This document shows, piece after piece, positions 7,264 to 14,552 of a stretch of 16,102 nt of DNA; the stretch's first letter is position 1; every line of letters starts with the position of its first letter. A program made the position numbers and the translations under genes. The DNA is from Candidatus Moraniibacteriota bacterium (GTDB lineage: Bacteria; Patescibacteriota; Minisyncoccia; Moranbacterales; GCA-2747515), in NCBI GenBank assembly GCA_029933995.1, contig JAOZNB010000019.1, forward strand, positions 1 through 16,102. Direction: 5' to 3'. Below the pieces are notes generated by a model. It was not told the DNA's origin. It worked only from the letters and a program-made list of their open reading frames with translations, and ran no database searches.

Positions 7264-7617
7264 TTAAAACCGAGCATTTTCATCTATAGTCATCTTCTTT
7301 TTGATTGAACGTCCGCCACGTCTTTTTAAATCTTGTGCTTTTTCTGTATCACGCCTAATCTGAACTTTTAATTCATCTCCAAGTATATCTATACAAGCCG
7401 TTACGCTTGGACTCTTTTCTTCTGCGCGATATTCAAACCCATCTTCTGAACGAACAGACACATTTAAATAAAACTCAGAATCTTTTCTCTGACTTACTTC
7501 AACACGTATATCTCTAACACTAGTCAATCTTTCAAGGGTACTTAATTTTTCTTCAATATATTCTCGAGTCACTTCATCAAGTGGGTCAATATTTTTATGA
7601 TAATATTCTATATTCAT
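7264..7617 (-). CDS. hpf: Ribosome hibernation promoting factor, short HPF/RaiA type
   Basis: 117 residues with the beta-alpha-beta-beta-beta-alpha pattern of the RaiA/HPF family: MNIEYYHKNID, then TREYIEEKLSTLERL, then IRVEVSQRK, FYLNVSVRSEDGFEYRAEEK and the second helix TACIDILGDELKVQIRR. The last ~20 residues are strongly basic (KRRGGRSIKKK). It has no long-form C-terminal dimerisation domain, so it resembles the short HPF type. These proteins bind the 30S decoding region and silence ribosomes under starvation. It lies between murB and greA with a TATAAT 20 bases before the ATG. I saw no clear Shine-Dalgarno. Confidence 0.88.
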   Translation of the reverse strand: MNIEYYHKNIDPLDEVTREYIEEKLSTLERLTSVRDIRVEVSQRKDSEFYLNVSVRSEDGFEYRAEEKSPSVTACIDILGDELKVQIRRDTEKAQDLKRRGGRSIKKKMTIDENARF

Positions 7618-7636
7618 ATGCGTTTTATTATTACTA

Positions 7637-7642
7637 ATTATA
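7637..7642 (-). promoter_or_regulatory. Candidate -10 box for hpf
   Basis: A perfect TATAAT is present on the minus strand in the 72-base gap between murB and hpf. No convincing -35 box lies 16-18 bases upstream. Predicted transcription start is about 7630, leaving a leader of about 12 bases without a Shine-Dalgarno. Confidence 0.4.
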
Positions 7643-7689
7643 CCTATCCACTTTGTGTTTTCTGGTAGTTTAAAGATGTTAATAGTTAT

Positions 7690-8628
7690 TTAAAAACCAG
7701 CTAACACCACTTCCTCCTTTAATTGTACACCAAATTCATCACGCACGCGAGTCTTTGCAACAGCTGATAACTGCATTACCTGTTCTGCAGTTCCCTCATC
7801 CATATTGATAAAATAATTTGCATGTTCTACACCTGCTTGTATATCACCTATGCGTTTTTTAAATATATCACAAGACTCGAGTAACCAACCAGCAGGAACT
7901 CTATTATCACGAGATTTTTTGCCAGTATCTTTTTCAAACATTTTTTGCACATCTTCATCTACAATTGGATTTACAAAAAATGAACCAGCACTTCTTATAT
8001 TTTGTACTTGTTTTGTATTTCTCTTTGCAATAATATTATACATCTTCATTTCAACTTCCTTTTTATCTCCAAGTGCAAAATCAAATGTTGTGCTAATAAT
8101 AATATACTGAGGATTCTTCTTAAAAAAACTATTACGATACACAAAGCCACACTTCTCATTATCAAAAATTGCAGTTTCTCCTGTCTCAATATTAAACACA
8201 TGCACCTCTCTCACAATATCACACATTTCTGTGCCAAATGCACCAGCATTACCACGCACAGCTCCACCAACTGATCCTGGTATACCTGTAAGATTTTCTC
8301 CACCAGTCAGTGAATTTTCTGCTGCAAACATCAACAAATCCATCAAATCAGTACCAGCACCACACATAAGATCTCCACCATGCAAAACCATTGAATTAAC
8401 AGTTATTCGAATAACAATTCCGTTAAATCCATCATCAGAAAAAAGCACATTACTTCCGCCCGCAAATATAAAAAATTTCAAATCTTTTTCTTTCACAAAT
8501 GCAAGAATCTCCTCAATATCACTCAAACTATGTGCCTCCACAAAATACCGAGCAGTACCTCCAATGTCAAATGTCGTGTATTCCTTTAATGAAACGTTCT
8601 CTTGTATGTTTAACATAATCTTATTCAA
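7690..8628 (-). CDS. murB: UDP-N-acetylenolpyruvoylglucosamine reductase MurB
   Basis: 312 residues. MurB is the FAD/NADPH enzyme that reduces UDP-GlcNAc-enolpyruvate to UDP-MurNAc in the cytoplasm. FAD-binding signatures are AGGSN (56-60) and GIPGSVGGAVRGNAGAFG (115-132). YRN (164-166), the catalytic serine in SAGSFFVNP (Ser216) and the C-terminal glutamate in LKEEVVLAG complete the active site. The ATG at 8628 overlaps the end of the upstream transglutaminase-like gene by 8 bases; a second ATG at 8616 would avoid the overlap and still keep the TTFDIGG start of the fold. Neither has a strong Shine-Dalgarno. An imperfect inverted repeat (CTGG..TTTAAA) spans the stop codon region but lacks a T-run. 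Confidence 0.95.
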   Translation of the reverse strand: MNKIMLNIQENVSLKEYTTFDIGGTARYFVEAHSLSDIEEILAFVKEKDLKFFIFAGGSNVLFSDDGFNGIVIRITVNSMVLHGGDLMCGAGTDLMDLLMFAAENSLTGGENLTGIPGSVGGAVRGNAGAFGTEMCDIVREVHVFNIETGETAIFDNEKCGFVYRNSFFKKNPQYIIISTTFDFALGDKKEVEMKMYNIIAKRNTKQVQNIRSAGSFFVNPIVDEDVQKMFEKDTGKKSRDNRVPAGWLLESCDIFKKRIGDIQAGVEHANYFINMDEGTAEQVMQLSAVAKTRVRDEFGVQLKEEVVLAGF

Positions 8629-10210
8629 TATTATTTAAATATTTTTCTAAAAATAAATTTCTGTTCATTCTTGCAAAATGAATATCTTCCTGGTTATCTT
8701 CTGCAAAATGTTCTTGCCACATTTTCTTATCAATCATACCCATATCTTCAAAACCTAATTTTTGTATTAATTTTGGATTATTTTTAACCATCTTTGATGT
8801 GGCTGTAACATATTCAAAGTCATTCTCTTTATCTAAAACACTGGCCAATTCTTGTAAACCTTGTAAAAAAATTTCTTTAAACTTCTTTACACCATCGCGA
8901 CCCTCAAAGGTTAATTCTTCTCGACTTGGCACAATGTGAATATGAACTATTTTATTATCTTCTGAAATTCCATAAGATAATACTTCATTGATTTGTATAA
9001 ATTTTTCATTACTAAATTTATTAATAAAACTACTCATCAAATTATTATATCGTTGTTGATCAACTTTTTTTAATTCTTCTACTCCCTCCTTAAGTAATTG
9101 TAAAAATTTACTTGTTTGTACACTTATACTATTAATAATGTTATCATCGCCCTTACGTAAAAATTCTTCAACACTACTAATATTTTTTGATATTTCTTCA
9201 AATATTTTCTTACGTTCTTTTTCTTCTAAGGCACTTACATATTCTTGTACATTTTCTGTATATTTGTCATAATCGTCTATTCTTTGTCTTTCCCTATCCA
9301 TCTCCTCCGAATTATTAATATCTTGATTATCTGCATAAAACACATCTCGTATATTCTTTATAGAATCATCGCCATTAAAAATTGATTTATGCGTTTGTAC
9401 ATACTGTCTAGCATACTGTTTATTGTAATCATCAACAACATCTGGGTCATTTACCTCTTCAAACAAATGAACAAGATTGCCAAAAATTGGTGTTGATATA
9501 TCCTCATTATCACAAAACGGCACTAATTTATATTCAATATGTTTATTGTTAATTTTCAATACTTGTCGACCCTCAATCTCAATTTCCTCTGGAATAATAT
9601 GCTCACATTGATTATTTAAAAGATCTAAATAATACCGTTTCTCATTTGATAATTGTACAATATTTACAACATGTCCAACTGGATTGCCATAATACGATTT
9701 AATACCTGAATTTTCCAACAACTCCATACCCAAAAGAGTTGATCCAACACAATTAAAACTCTTATTTTCTCTCATATTTTTTGGGTATGAATTCCACCTT
9801 GCGCCCTTACTATTGTCAAAATCTTTTGTTACTTCATGAACTTGTTTTAATATATTTTGTATATAAGCTAGTTCTAATTCAGATTTTTTCTCAATATCCT
9901 CTTCTGTTACAATTTTTTTTACTTCGTTTTCATCAACACGCATACCCCATTCATCCAAAAGTCTTGCCGTATCATGCATTAAAGCCTGAAAAAGCCATTC
10001 TTCCATTTGTTCATGATTATAAGTATCAATATTCTCAGGAATTAATTCACCCTCAACAACTAATTCTGTCCATATCTGTGCAAATTGTTTTTTTTGTTCA
10101 ACTGACAATTCCATTTCCATATTATTTTCACGCTCAAAACCATCAGCTAATTCTAATTCAGCTACTTTATCAAGGTCTTTTTGTGTTTGTGGCATTTTTT
10201 CAAAATCCAT
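8621..10210 (-). CDS. Transglutaminase-like core plus GNAT-like C-terminal segment, uncharacterised
   Basis: 529 residues from ATG 10210; no named family recognised for the whole chain. There is no signal peptide or membrane segment. The first ~130 residues are acidic and helical. A Cys-His-Asp series follows with the spacing of transglutaminase-like/SirB1-type folds: Cys154 in SFNCVGSTLLGMELLENSG, His180 in PVGHVVNIV, Asp196 in RYYLDLLNN. Residues ~290-400 are charged helices, probably coiled coil. The C-terminus (about 423-491) with VHIHIVPSREEL and TATSKMVKNNPKLIQKLGF recalls the second half of a GNAT acetyltransferase fold. A GTG at 10252 extends the frame, but it lies inside a palindrome and the murC stop, so 10210 is preferred. 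The gene lies between murC and murB, overlapping murB. Whether it is a peptidase, transferase or inactive scaffold cannot be told. Confidence 0.8.
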   Translation of the reverse strand: MDFEKMPQTQKDLDKVAELELADGFERENNMEMELSVEQKKQFAQIWTELVVEGELIPENIDTYNHEQMEEWLFQALMHDTARLLDEWGMRVDENEVKKIVTEEDIEKKSELELAYIQNILKQVHEVTKDFDNSKGARWNSYPKNMRENKSFNCVGSTLLGMELLENSGIKSYYGNPVGHVVNIVQLSNEKRYYLDLLNNQCEHIIPEEIEIEGRQVLKINNKHIEYKLVPFCDNEDISTPIFGNLVHLFEEVNDPDVVDDYNKQYARQYVQTHKSIFNGDDSIKNIRDVFYADNQDINNSEEMDRERQRIDDYDKYTENVQEYVSALEEKERKKIFEEISKNISSVEEFLRKGDDNIINSISVQTSKFLQLLKEGVEELKKVDQQRYNNLMSSFINKFSNEKFIQINEVLSYGISEDNKIVHIHIVPSREELTFEGRDGVKKFKEIFLQGLQELASVLDKENDFEYVTATSKMVKNNPKLIQKLGFEDMGMIDKKMWQEHFAEDNQEDIHFARMNRNLFLEKYLNNIE

Positions 10211-10228
10211 ATAGATTTTTCTAAAACG

Positions 10229-10254
10229 TACTGGACAGTCATGACCGTCCACTA
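10229..10254. repeat. Palindromic element copy 3 (at the murC stop)
   Basis: Arms TAGTGGACGGTCA (minus strand, 10254-10242) and TGACTGTCCAGTA (10241-10229) pair over 13 positions with one G-G mismatch and one G-U; the central TCATGA must open as the loop. The first three bases of the element are the TAG stop codon of murC. It is followed on the minus strand by CGTTTTAG, a poor T-tract. It separates murC from the transglutaminase-like gene. Confidence 0.8.
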
Positions 10255-11622
10255 CAGCAAGTTATACACTTTCCAAATATCTCCAGCTCCCAAGGTGAGA
10301 AATACATCATCTTTTGTAAGATTATTTTTCATCCATTCAACTAATTCATCTATTGTGTGGATATTTTGTTTTTCATCACAATCAACTTTATCTATCAAAT
10401 CTTGTGATGTTATATTTCCACTTTTTTCTCTTGCACTTGTAAAAATATCCAGAACTATTACTTCATCCGCAATACTCAAAGCTTCTGCAAATTCGTCCAG
10501 TAATGCTTGGGTTCGTGAGAATGTATGTGGATGAAATGCTGCTATTACATTCTTATTTTGAAAAACTTCTCTAGCAGTTTCAAGTGTTGCTATAATTTCC
10601 TCTGGATGATGTGCGTAATCGTCTACAAGAATTGCACCATTTAATTCTCCTTTTTTTTCAAATCGTCTTGATGTTCCTGCACATTTATTTATTCCTTCAG
10701 CTCCTTTTTCAATTAAAATTTTGAGATCTTTCGACTCTATTTCATTTCGCTCAAGATGACAAATTAAAAAACTCATAAGCCACGCTGCGATGGCATTTTT
10801 TGCATTATGGAGTCCAAACAACTGTGTCTCAATTATATATTTTTCATCACGAAATTTTATAGTTATTTTTTGTCCATTCTCATCCGTCTCTCGTTTAGTA
10901 ATACGACAATTATTTAATTCTCTTTCACCATAAAAAAACACTTGGCATTTAGCTGACAGAGCAACCTCTCGTACATCATCATCGTCACCGTGCGCCACTA
11001 GCACACCTCCCCGTGGAATACGCGCAACAAAATTTCTAAATACTTTTTTGTATTCTGAAAAATCTGCGAAAAAATCAGGATGATCAAAATCAACGCTTGT
11101 GAGTATCACTGAATATGGATTGTACAATGCAAGCTTATTTTGATATTCATCCGCCTCTAATACAAAATATTCTCCACTGCCCACATAAGCACCGCTACCC
11201 CACTGCACAACCTTTGAACCCACAATAGCCGTTGGCTCAAGTCCTACTGCAATAAAAGCATGTGCTGTAAGTGCTGTCACAGTAGTTTTGCCATGTGTAC
11301 CACAAATCGCTACAGTTTTTAATTTCTCCGTTAATTCCCCAACTGCTTTTGGGTAACTTAAGGTTTTCAAAGACAATTTTTTAGCCTTTATTTTCTCAAT
11401 ATTATCATCACTAATTACAGTTGTGTACACAACAAAATCAATATCAGTTGTAATGTGATCTTCATCAAAAAAATTAAATACCTCTATATCAGCATCTAGT
11501 AATTCTTTTGTATAAAAACCATCTCCATCATCAGATCCTATAACTTTATGTCCTCGTTTTTTATACACCATTGCTAATGCAGAAGTTCCTGCTCCACCAA
11601 TTCCTATTATATAAATTTTCAT
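10252..11622 (-). CDS. murC: UDP-N-acetylmuramate--L-alanine ligase MurC
   Basis: 456 residues. MurC adds the first peptide residue, normally L-alanine, to UDP-MurNAc with ATP in the cytoplasm. The N-terminal Rossmann-like UDP-binding domain starts with GIGGAGTSALA (7-17). The central ATPase domain has the P-loop GTHGKTT (108-114), LEADEY (155-160) and LHN (271-273). The C-terminal domain includes SRRFE and DDYAHHPEEI (334-343). Between the central and C-terminal domains residues 288-301 read CHLERNEIESKDLK, a sequence I recognise as the translation of a dispersed bacterial repeat; against the E. coli enzyme as I recall it, this stretch is about 13 residues longer. The stop TAG coincides with the edge of palindrome copy 3. 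It starts 29 bases after murG, with GGA close to the ATG. Confidence 0.96.
   Translation of the reverse strand: MKIYIIGIGGAGTSALAMVYKKRGHKVIGSDDGDGFYTKELLDADIEVFNFFDEDHITTDIDFVVYTTVISDDNIEKIKAKKLSLKTLSYPKAVGELTEKLKTVAICGTHGKTTVTALTAHAFIAVGLEPTAIVGSKVVQWGSGAYVGSGEYFVLEADEYQNKLALYNPYSVILTSVDFDHPDFFADFSEYKKVFRNFVARIPRGGVLVAHGDDDDVREVALSAKCQVFFYGERELNNCRITKRETDENGQKITIKFRDEKYIIETQLFGLHNAKNAIAAWLMSFLICHLERNEIESKDLKILIEKGAEGINKCAGTSRRFEKKGELNGAILVDDYAHHPEEIIATLETAREVFQNKNVIAAFHPHTFSRTQALLDEFAEALSIADEVIVLDIFTSAREKSGNITSQDLIDKVDCDEKQNIHTIDELVEWMKNNLTKDDVFLTLGAGDIWKVYNLL
10720..10764 (-). repeat. Dispersed-repeat-like sequence carried in frame inside murC
   Basis: The minus strand reads TGTCATCTTGAGCGAAATG, then AAATAGAGTCGAAAGATCTC, which resembles the widespread TCATCYTGAGCGAAG...GAAGGATCT family of bacterial interspersed repeats. 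In the murC frame it gives CHLERNEIESKDLK (residues 288-301) with no stop. No second copy is present in the window, so repeat status rests on recognition, not on a local match. Confidence 0.6.
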
Positions 11623-11651
11623 AATCCAAGCTATTCACTAATACTATACTG

Positions 11652-12782
11652 TTATTTTTCATCAATCATCTTCATCACACCAGCTGAAATATCCAAAGCT
11701 GCATTAGGGTGATAAAAATTATATATTTTTTCCTGTAACTGTCCTCGCAGTTCTTTATTATGCAATAATTGATCAATTTTTTCAAACAATATATTGGTAC
11801 CTAGATTTGATTCTTCCAATACTAGTGCACCACCTATTTTTGAAATTTCATATGCATTCATGTATTGATGATTATTTGCACTACGTGCAAGTGGCACAAA
11901 AATTGCTACTTTGTGATTTGCTGCAATCTCTGTAATTGAATTTGCACCAGAACGTGACACAATAATATCTGCCACAGCATATGCATCAGCCATTTCTGTG
12001 CGATCCAAAAACGGAACTGCAACATAGCGATGTCTACCTGACTTAAATCCAAATTCAGCAGCTAACCTCAACACCTCACCATGCTGTTCTTTTCCTGTCA
12101 CATGCAGAACTTGTGCAATCTTCGATAGCTCTGGCAAAATACGCACAATTGCATCATTAATTGCCTTTGCTCCCTGACTACCTCCTATAATAAGTATAGT
12201 TGGTTTTGATTCTGTAAAACCCCAGCGCTCATATCCACGTAATTGAACACCTTCCATCATAGCTGTTCTAATTGGATTTCCAGTTATTACAGTCTTACTT
12301 TCAATAAAATATTTTTTACTGATGGCATATGAAATAGCAATATATTGAGAAAATTTACCACATACACGATTTGCCCATCCAGGTACAGCATCCGAATCAT
12401 GTGTAAGAATCGGAATATGATAAATCCATGCTGCAAACACAATTGGTATAGAAGCATAGCCACCCTTTGAAAAAACAGCATCTGGCATAAATATAAGCAA
12501 ATGCCACAATGATTGTAATACACCAACTGGTATCCTAAAAAAATCAAGAAAATATTGCAATGAAAAATATCTACGCATCTTACCAGTCATCACATTTTTT
12601 GTTGGAATATTCATTTCTGTCATAGCACCTTCAGCTACTTCACCCATTTGTGATTTTGTCCCAATGTACAAAAAATCAATATCTCCATATTGTTTTTCTA
12701 ATTCCTCTGCAACAGCAACAAGTGGGAAAATATGCCCCCCAGTTCCACCACCTGCCAATGCTATGCGTTTTTTTTCACTCAT
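11652..12782 (-). CDS. murG: Lipid II synthase MurG (GlcNAc transferase)
   Basis: 376 residues. MurG transfers GlcNAc from UDP-GlcNAc to lipid I, making lipid II at the inner face of the cytoplasmic membrane. It is a GT-B fold glycosyltransferase. The N-terminal glycine loop GGGTGGH is at 11-17. A hydrophobic membrane-facing patch follows (FLDFFRIPVGVLQSLWHLLIF, broken here as residues 78-98). GNPIR (168-172), the second glycine loop GGSQGA (200-205) and the UDP-GlcNAc site SRSGANSITE (276-285) with NNHQYMNA (303-310) are all present. ATG 12782 has only a weak upstream purine tract, but a good promoter lies at 12853-12824. The product feeds FtsW, encoded two genes upstream. Confidence 0.96.
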   Translation of the reverse strand: MSEKKRIALAGGGTGGHIFPLVAVAEELEKQYGDIDFLYIGTKSQMGEVAEGAMTEMNIPTKNVMTGKMRRYFSLQYFLDFFRIPVGVLQSLWHLLIFMPDAVFSKGGYASIPIVFAAWIYHIPILTHDSDAVPGWANRVCGKFSQYIAISYAISKKYFIESKTVITGNPIRTAMMEGVQLRGYERWGFTESKPTILIIGGSQGAKAINDAIVRILPELSKIAQVLHVTGKEQHGEVLRLAAEFGFKSGRHRYVAVPFLDRTEMADAYAVADIIVSRSGANSITEIAANHKVAIFVPLARSANNHQYMNAYEISKIGGALVLEESNLGTNILFEKIDQLLHNKELRGQLQEKIYNFYHPNAALDISAGVMKMIDEK

Positions 12783-12823
12783 ATTACTAAAATTTATAAT
12801 TTTATTTTTTATAAGACTATTCT

Positions 12824-12853
12824 ATTATACACCACAAAACCACTTTCTTTCAA
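12824..12853 (-). promoter_or_regulatory. murG promoter
   Basis: On the minus strand TTGAAA (12853-12848) and a perfect TATAAT (12829-12824) are 18 bases apart. Predicted transcription start is about 12817, giving a 35-base leader. The -35 box starts three bases after the stop of the CYTH gene, so murG-murC-(transglutaminase-like)-murB can be transcribed apart from ftsW. Confidence 0.7.
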
Positions 12854-12855
12854 AT

Positions 12856-13371
12856 TTATTTTTCCAGCAATAAGTCACTATACGAAACTGCTATCATCTC
12901 ATCTTGATCAATATGTAATAAATCTAAAAAATAATTACACTGTTCTAATAATTTATCCTTTCCCATGCTACCATGCTCGTCAATTGCCTCAATTTCAACA
13001 AAAGTACCCAGATCTTCAACTACATCAATATGAAATTTTACATTATCTATAAAATAAATTTCCCTTTGTTTGTCCACAACCACAAGGATTCCCAATGCTT
13101 TTGTTAATATTTCCTTTAGTGATGATTGAGGATCTGATTTAAATAATGTAATATTTGATTGTTTTGGACCTTCTGTATTTTCTCTTTCATAGTGAATTAA
13201 ATGATTTTCTATATTTCCTTCTCTCAATTTTAAACGTCCTGACGTAGTATTAAAATAAGTATCTACTTGATGATCAATTCCTTTAAAATCAGCATTCTTT
13301 GATTTTAAAATTTCTCGAATTTCATCATGACTATTTGATTTTGCCTTAATCTCAATATTTAAGTGTTCCAT
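12856..13371 (-). CDS. CYTH-domain protein, class IV adenylate cyclase-like
   Basis: 171 residues, one CYTH (CyaB/thiamine triphosphatase) domain. The N-terminal metal/triphosphate signature appears as NIEIK (5-9), the variant form with Asn in place of the first Glu of ExExK. VDTYFNTTSGRLKLRE (36-51), HYER (60-63), KQREIYFIDN (101-110) and HIDVVEDLGTFVEIE (114-128) follow the usual barrel strands, supplying the Lys/Arg and Glu residues that line the tunnel. Characterised relatives make cAMP, or hydrolyse thiamine triphosphate or inorganic triphosphate; which applies here cannot be read. It begins 5 bases after ftsW, so it is probably co-transcribed with trmD and ftsW, an unusual position for this family inside a cell-wall cluster. 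Confidence 0.85.
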   Translation of the reverse strand: MEHLNIEIKAKSNSHDEIREILKSKNADFKGIDHQVDTYFNTTSGRLKLREGNIENHLIHYERENTEGPKQSNITLFKSDPQSSLKEILTKALGILVVVDKQREIYFIDNVKFHIDVVEDLGTFVEIEAIDEHGSMGKDKLLEQCNYFLDLLHIDQDEMIAVSYSDLLLEK

Positions 13372-13376
13372 ATGAT

Positions 13377-14552
13377 TTATTCTTTAGATTGTTTAGAAAT
13401 ATTTAAAAGTATGCCCACAGAAATAAGCGTAAACATAATTGACGTTCCTCCATAACTAATAAATGGTAATGGTATCCCAGTAAGAGGCATTAATGCTGTT
13501 ATTGCTGCAATATTTATAATTGCCTGTCCCACAATCCAAATTGTAATTCCTCCAGCAATTAATTTACCAAATATATCTGGCGCACTTGCAGCTATTTTTA
13601 AACCACGCCATGCAAAAAGTACAAACAAAACAATTACACCAATAGCGCCCAACATTCCTAATTCTTCCGCAATGATTGCAAAAATTGAATCACCAACAGG
13701 CTCTGGCAAATACAACCCCTTTTGTTTACTATGTCCAAGTCCAATACCAAACATACCACCACTGCCTATTGCGATAAGTGCTTGTTGCACCTGATATCCG
13801 TTTCCTTGTAAATCAGATTCTGGATTTATAAAAGTTGTAAACCTAGCCATCCGATATGGAGCAACTGCAATCAAAACTATAATACCTGCAACGCCAAGTC
13901 CACCAATCATTGCAATATGCGACACACGAGCACCAGCAAGATAAAACATACCCACAGAAATAAATACCAGCATTGCAGCAGTTCCTACATCTGGCTGAAA
14001 CAATACCAAGCCACATGCTATACCAATTATCAATAAAAATGATACAAGTCCATCTTGAAAATCTGTTATAATCTTTTTTCCCTTTCCCGCACACCATGCA
14101 GCTACATATAAAATCAGAGCCAGTTTCATCGCCTCCGCTGGCTGAAAAGACATCGGACCAATTCCAATCCACCTATTAGCTCCATAAACCTCTGCACCAA
14201 CACCCGGCAATAAGACAATGAATAAAAGAAATAATGCTCCTGTAAAAATTAATAATGCCCATTTTCTATAAATATGATAATCAATATTACTAAATATAAA
14301 TAATCCTATAAATCCCAGAACAATTCCAATCATCTGACGCTTGAAGAAAAAGTAAGGATCATCAAAGCGCACATCTGCATATACAATACCCGCAGACGCA
14401 ATCATCAGCACACCAAAAAATGTCAAAATACCCACAATACCAAAAAGCATTTTATCTGATGCTCCTGCTACATAAAATATATTACGTGAAATTTTATTTT
14501 CATTCTTTTTTTTGGCATTAACTACCCTACTCTTTTTCCTTTTTTTAAACAT
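13377..14552 (-). CDS. ftsW: FtsW-type peptidoglycan glycosyltransferase (SEDS family)
   Basis: 391 residues from ATG 14552. A very basic cytoplasmic N-terminus (MFKKRKKSR) precedes about ten transmembrane helices. SEDS signatures: NRWIGIGPMSFQPAE (126-140), the catalytic-site QPDVGTAAM with Asp188, GLGHSKQKG with LPEPVGDSIFAIIAEELG (about 271-298), and PLTGIPLPFISYGGTS near the C-terminus. SEDS proteins polymerise lipid II; FtsW acts in the division septum with a partner class B PBP, RodA in elongation. The position next to murG and murC favours FtsW. The frame continues to 14639 without a family-like sequence, so the overlap-start region is used; ATGs at 14564 and 14561 are alternatives. 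The start overlaps the trmD stop by 8 bases, suggesting coupling. Confidence 0.93.
   Translation of the reverse strand: MFKKRKKSRVVNAKKKNENKISRNIFYVAGASDKMLFGIVGILTFFGVLMIASAGIVYADVRFDDPYFFFKRQMIGIVLGFIGLFIFSNIDYHIYRKWALLIFTGALFLLFIVLLPGVGAEVYGANRWIGIGPMSFQPAEAMKLALILYVAAWCAGKGKKIITDFQDGLVSFLLIIGIACGLVLFQPDVGTAAMLVFISVGMFYLAGARVSHIAMIGGLGVAGIIVLIAVAPYRMARFTTFINPESDLQGNGYQVQQALIAIGSGGMFGIGLGHSKQKGLYLPEPVGDSIFAIIAEELGMLGAIGVIVLFVLFAWRGLKIAASAPDIFGKLIAGGITIWIVGQAIINIAAITALMPLTGIPLPFISYGGTSIMFTLISVGILLNISKQSKE

Noticed and set aside
7662..7700. Imperfect inverted repeat across the murB stop as a terminator
   Set aside because: The stem is interrupted, the loop is long and no T-run follows on the minus strand.
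10211..10252. GTG start at 10252 extending the transglutaminase-like protein by 14 residues
   Set aside because: The extension lies inside palindrome copy 3 and starts on the murC stop; ATG 10210 is the simpler start and leaves the palindrome untranslated in that frame.
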